A stretch of 64,000 nucleotides of DNA, from contig CAZGZC010000001.1 of assembly GCA_964529685.1 (NCBI GenBank), positions 372,001-436,000 on the forward strand, in the 5' to 3' direction. This stretch comes from JALQUO01 sp964529685. Lineage in GTDB: Bacteria > Pseudomonadota > Alphaproteobacteria > Rickettsiales > Midichloriaceae. A model generated the notes under the pieces. The model did not search any database, was not told where the DNA came from, and was given only the letters and a program-made list of their open reading frames with translations. The position numbers were made by a program, and so were the translations under genes. Shown here piece by piece: positions 61,924 to 64,000 of this stretch; the stretch's first letter is position 1, and each line of letters opens with the position of its first letter.

Positions 61924-62552
61924 TTAATTCTTGTAATTCGCCATATTTTCTCTTGTGAAATGTATCTGCAAAAAGTTATATTTGTAGATATCATAATGTT
62001 GTTTTCTCTAGAACCAGATATGAGATTACCATTTTCATCTTCTATGTAATGGATCTCTTTGCTATTTATCATAACTTTAACCATTGCTCTATCACCAAAG
62101 AGAGCAGCATCTACCACTATTATTTGAGATATTTCTGATACTGATAAATATCTCTTAAATGTGTCATGATGGGCCTGTAGACTAGTTGCAAGATCAGGAT
62201 CAAATAAATTTTTCAGAGTTTCTTGATCATTATCAATTTTAGCTTTAATATACATTGTATAGGCTTTTTTAGTGCCATTTATAAATCTATCAAAATCAAA
62301 TTCATTATCTTGTTTTCTAATATCTCGAAAAACAGATTGTATATTATCTGGAAGACTTAATTCTGCTGTTGATATAGCCTGTGGGTTGATTATTTTTTCA
62401 TTATTATTCATTTGATATTTTTGCCTAAACATCTCAATTACAAAGCTCTTTTTGTCTTTTTTTATCTTATCTTCCTCATCATATTGACCAAGAATCTTTA
62501 TAAGTCTATTGACGATAAAAAAAGTACAGAGGAGCAAAATTATTATATCCAT
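61917..62552 (-). CDS. Tim44-like domain protein (TimA)
   Basis: A 211-residue protein with an N-terminal membrane anchor (IIILLLCTFFIVNRLIKIL), a linker and a C-terminal Tim44/NTF2-like domain: FINGTKKAYTMYIKAKIDND, LKNLFDPDLATSLQAHHDTF, EKIWRITRINQ. Bacterial TimA is the alphaproteobacterial relative of the mitochondrial import motor protein Tim44. Its bacterial role is not settled. It is located downstream of mltA on the same strand, as is common in Alphaproteobacteria. Confidence 0.9.
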   Translation of the reverse strand: MDIIILLLCTFFIVNRLIKILGQYDEEDKIKKDKKSFVIEMFRQKYQMNNNEKIINPQAISTAELSLPDNIQSVFRDIRKQDNEFDFDRFINGTKKAYTMYIKAKIDNDQETLKNLFDPDLATSLQAHHDTFKRYLSVSEISQIIVVDAALFGDRAMVKVMINSKEIHYIEDENGNLISGSRENNIMISTNITFCRYISQEKIWRITRINQ

Positions 62553-62644
62553 ATTTTTTACTTTTCGATATATATCACATATGATACATGAAGTTTTATT
62601 TATAGTATAGACAGAATCGTATATATCTCTTTCATAATGAGTTT

Positions 62645-63817
62645 TTATTTTAATTCAAATATATTTGGTAATCTTATTCCCTTTGGATAGAGAACATACA
62701 TATCGCCTAAAACATTAAAAGCACCGCTAACACTCTCAGCTCTACGACCTCTACCAAAAAATAGATCAAGCCTACCAGCACCTTTTATAGCGCCACCTCT
62801 ATCCTGACCAATAACCATACGATTGTACTTTTCGCCTTTAGAGTAGCCCTTTATATGAGGTAGCTTAGCTTCGATCCAGATTGGTGTACCGTAAGGATAT
62901 ATCCTACTGTCAATCGCAGCAGATCTCTCTGGGGTTAACATAACTACTTGAGCACCTACTGAGAATGGCTCTTTGCGCTCCTTAAAGAAGATATAGGATT
63001 GATTAAGATTCATATCATCAAAGCTTTTCTTACCATTTGCTCTCAGCTGTTTCATTACATTTAAAGTTGAGCCAAGATATTTCTTAGGAAGAGCTTTAAA
63101 CCTGTAACCATTTTCGCCTGCCCACACTAGAGGAATTGTACCGCCTTCCTTTAATTTAATAGTGCCAGTACCTTGGATTTGTAAAAAATAAACTCTTGTT
63201 AAATCGTTTACCCAAGCAATTTCTAATCCTTTGCCTTTGAGAGCGCCATTATTAATAGCTTTGCGTGTAATACCACTAGAGCCTTTTAATTGACATAGAT
63301 TCTTTGGAGGTGAATATATAGGATATGGAAATTTAGGATCTCTACGGCGTGTCCCTTGCAGCTCTATCTCATAATAACCTGTAAAATGAGCATTAAATGT
63401 GAGATTTCTGCCATGATCTGACATACCAACTTTATATGGTTTGAAGTGACCTTCAAAAAACTCTTTAGATAGATGGCGTATCTTACGGAGTTTAGGCCCC
63501 TGTACATCTTCTATATTACCTATAAATTTAGATAGGTTCATTGCTGACCGGCAAACATTTTTCCACTTATTTAGATCATCTCCAATTTTATTAGTAGCAC
63601 TTTTTCTCTTGAGGATTTTACTACAAGATCTGGTAAAAGCGTTAAATGATTTTTCATGATGATCTTGCTCCCAACCATTAAGCTCTTGAAATGCCCCCTC
63701 TACAAAGTGAGTCGTTTTTATTGAAATTGGTTTCTTCTTTGGAGCTGAACTACAGCCAGTTAATAGTAGAAGTAAATTAGTAAGAATTACATGTAAGAGA
63801 TTCTTAAAATTACGCAT
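62645..63817 (-). CDS. mltA: Membrane-bound lytic murein transglycosylase A
   Basis: Outer membrane lipoprotein that cleaves the MurNAc-GlcNAc bond. The 390-residue protein has a lipobox (LLLTGC, Cys about 22), the MltA domain (FNAHFTGYYEIELQGTRRRD, LEIAWVNDLTRVYFLQIQGT) and a C-terminal 3D domain with AAIDSRIYPYGTPIWIEA and IGQDRGGAIKGAGRLDLFFG, which includes the catalytic Asp. It is complete. It follows the end of rplR, where rpsE would be expected. Confidence 0.95.
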   Translation of the reverse strand: MRNFKNLLHVILTNLLLLLTGCSSAPKKKPISIKTTHFVEGAFQELNGWEQDHHEKSFNAFTRSCSKILKRKSATNKIGDDLNKWKNVCRSAMNLSKFIGNIEDVQGPKLRKIRHLSKEFFEGHFKPYKVGMSDHGRNLTFNAHFTGYYEIELQGTRRRDPKFPYPIYSPPKNLCQLKGSSGITRKAINNGALKGKGLEIAWVNDLTRVYFLQIQGTGTIKLKEGGTIPLVWAGENGYRFKALPKKYLGSTLNVMKQLRANGKKSFDDMNLNQSYIFFKERKEPFSVGAQVVMLTPERSAAIDSRIYPYGTPIWIEAKLPHIKGYSKGEKYNRMVIGQDRGGAIKGAGRLDLFFGRGRRAESVSGAFNVLGDMYVLYPKGIRLPNIFELK

Positions 63818-63884
63818 TTATGAGATGATTAAACAAATAGCCGGTATATATGAAAGAGAGACAGGTTTTCTCTCATAGAGAAAG

Positions 63885-64000
63885 CTAGAATTTCAATCCA
63901 GCGCTTCTTGCACCATCTGCTAGTGCCTTAACTTTACCATGGTATTTATAACCACAACGGTCAAAGACTATATTAGATAAACCTTTGTCTATAGCTTTTT
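63885..64000 (-). CDS. rplR: 50S ribosomal protein L18 (partial, 3' end only)
   Basis: The last 37 residues of L18, entering from the right edge: KAIDKGLSNIVFDRCGYKYH, then GKVKALADGARSAGLKF and a stop at 63885. This matches the conserved L18 C-terminus (VFDRGGYxYHGRVKALADAAREAGLxF). The start lies beyond the window. In most bacteria rpsE follows directly; here mltA starts 68 bases downstream instead. Confidence 0.93.
   Translation of the reverse strand, partial: KAIDKGLSNIVFDRCGYKYHGKVKALADGARSAGLKF

Noticed and set aside
1..64000. Search for insertion sequences, integrases, phage genes, toxin-antitoxin pairs and rRNA
   Set aside because: I found no transposase, integrase, phage or rRNA signature and no convincing toxin-antitoxin pair.

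Overview
The window is strongly AT-rich and gene-dense, with short spacers. Its content is that of an obligately intracellular alphaproteobacterium of the order Rickettsiales. The pointers are dispersed rvh-type type IV secretion genes (a VirB8-like protein and the VirD4 coupling ATPase at separate loci), glycine-zipper lipoproteins of the 17-kDa antigen family, a Tim44-like protein, an RMND1/YagE (DUF155) protein, a bc1 complex and a long hibernation factor. Dxr (MEP isoprenoid route), GlpX, a Pgi-like isomerase and a peptidoglycan tool-kit (MltA, a D,D-carboxypeptidase, a LysM/LytM lipoprotein) fit a Midichloriaceae-like symbiont better than Rickettsia itself. That family-level placement is inference; no 16S gene is present.

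Layout. 1-9.7 kb: glmS (cut by the left edge) and lgt on the minus strand, then ubiK, fabD, a DsbA-like protein, tolC, gyrA and a PhnP-like hydrolase on the plus strand. 9.9-15.8 kb: an accessory block on the minus strand with two paralogous TcdB-like DXD glycosyltransferases and one very large gene. That gene joins an Ala-rich repeat N-terminus, a middle domain, a Pro-rich linker and a GH18 chitinase; a 100-N assembly gap splits it. 15.9-30 kb: tRNA-Asn with its own CCA, cca, two small lipoproteins, a LysM/LytM lipoprotein, engB, an MlaF-like ATPase, fmt, yidD, fdxA, dCMP deaminase, pgi, rho, rplY, ccmA, glpX, hpf and pth. A perfect 193-bp tandem duplication lies across the hpf/pth junction.

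30-45 kb: a lineage-specific protein, the DUF155 protein, htrA, rpsO, another lineage-specific protein, dacA-like, elbB, an intradiol-dioxygenase-like lipoprotein, a thioredoxin-family protein, ruvB, pccA, pyrG, secG, ftsB and virB8. 45-64 kb: nadD, an ABC ATPase, tsaB, the bc1 genes in the order petC-petA-petB, a polytopic membrane protein, virD4, a chloramphenicol-phosphotransferase-like kinase, one broken and one intact carbonic anhydrase, dxr, a GST, recJ, gpsA, timA, mltA and the end of rplR.

Most genes are housekeeping. The most distinctive part is the 9.9-15.8 kb block, which looks like a host-interaction cargo locus that the VirB/VirD4 system could serve (inference). A second theme is ongoing gene decay. 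Several apparently empty spacers hold readable remnants: a DUF4440/NTF2-like gene, an ABC ATPase, a GNAT acetyltransferase, a methyltransferase, a 5'-truncated carbonic anhydrase, and a gene with a stop at codon 4.
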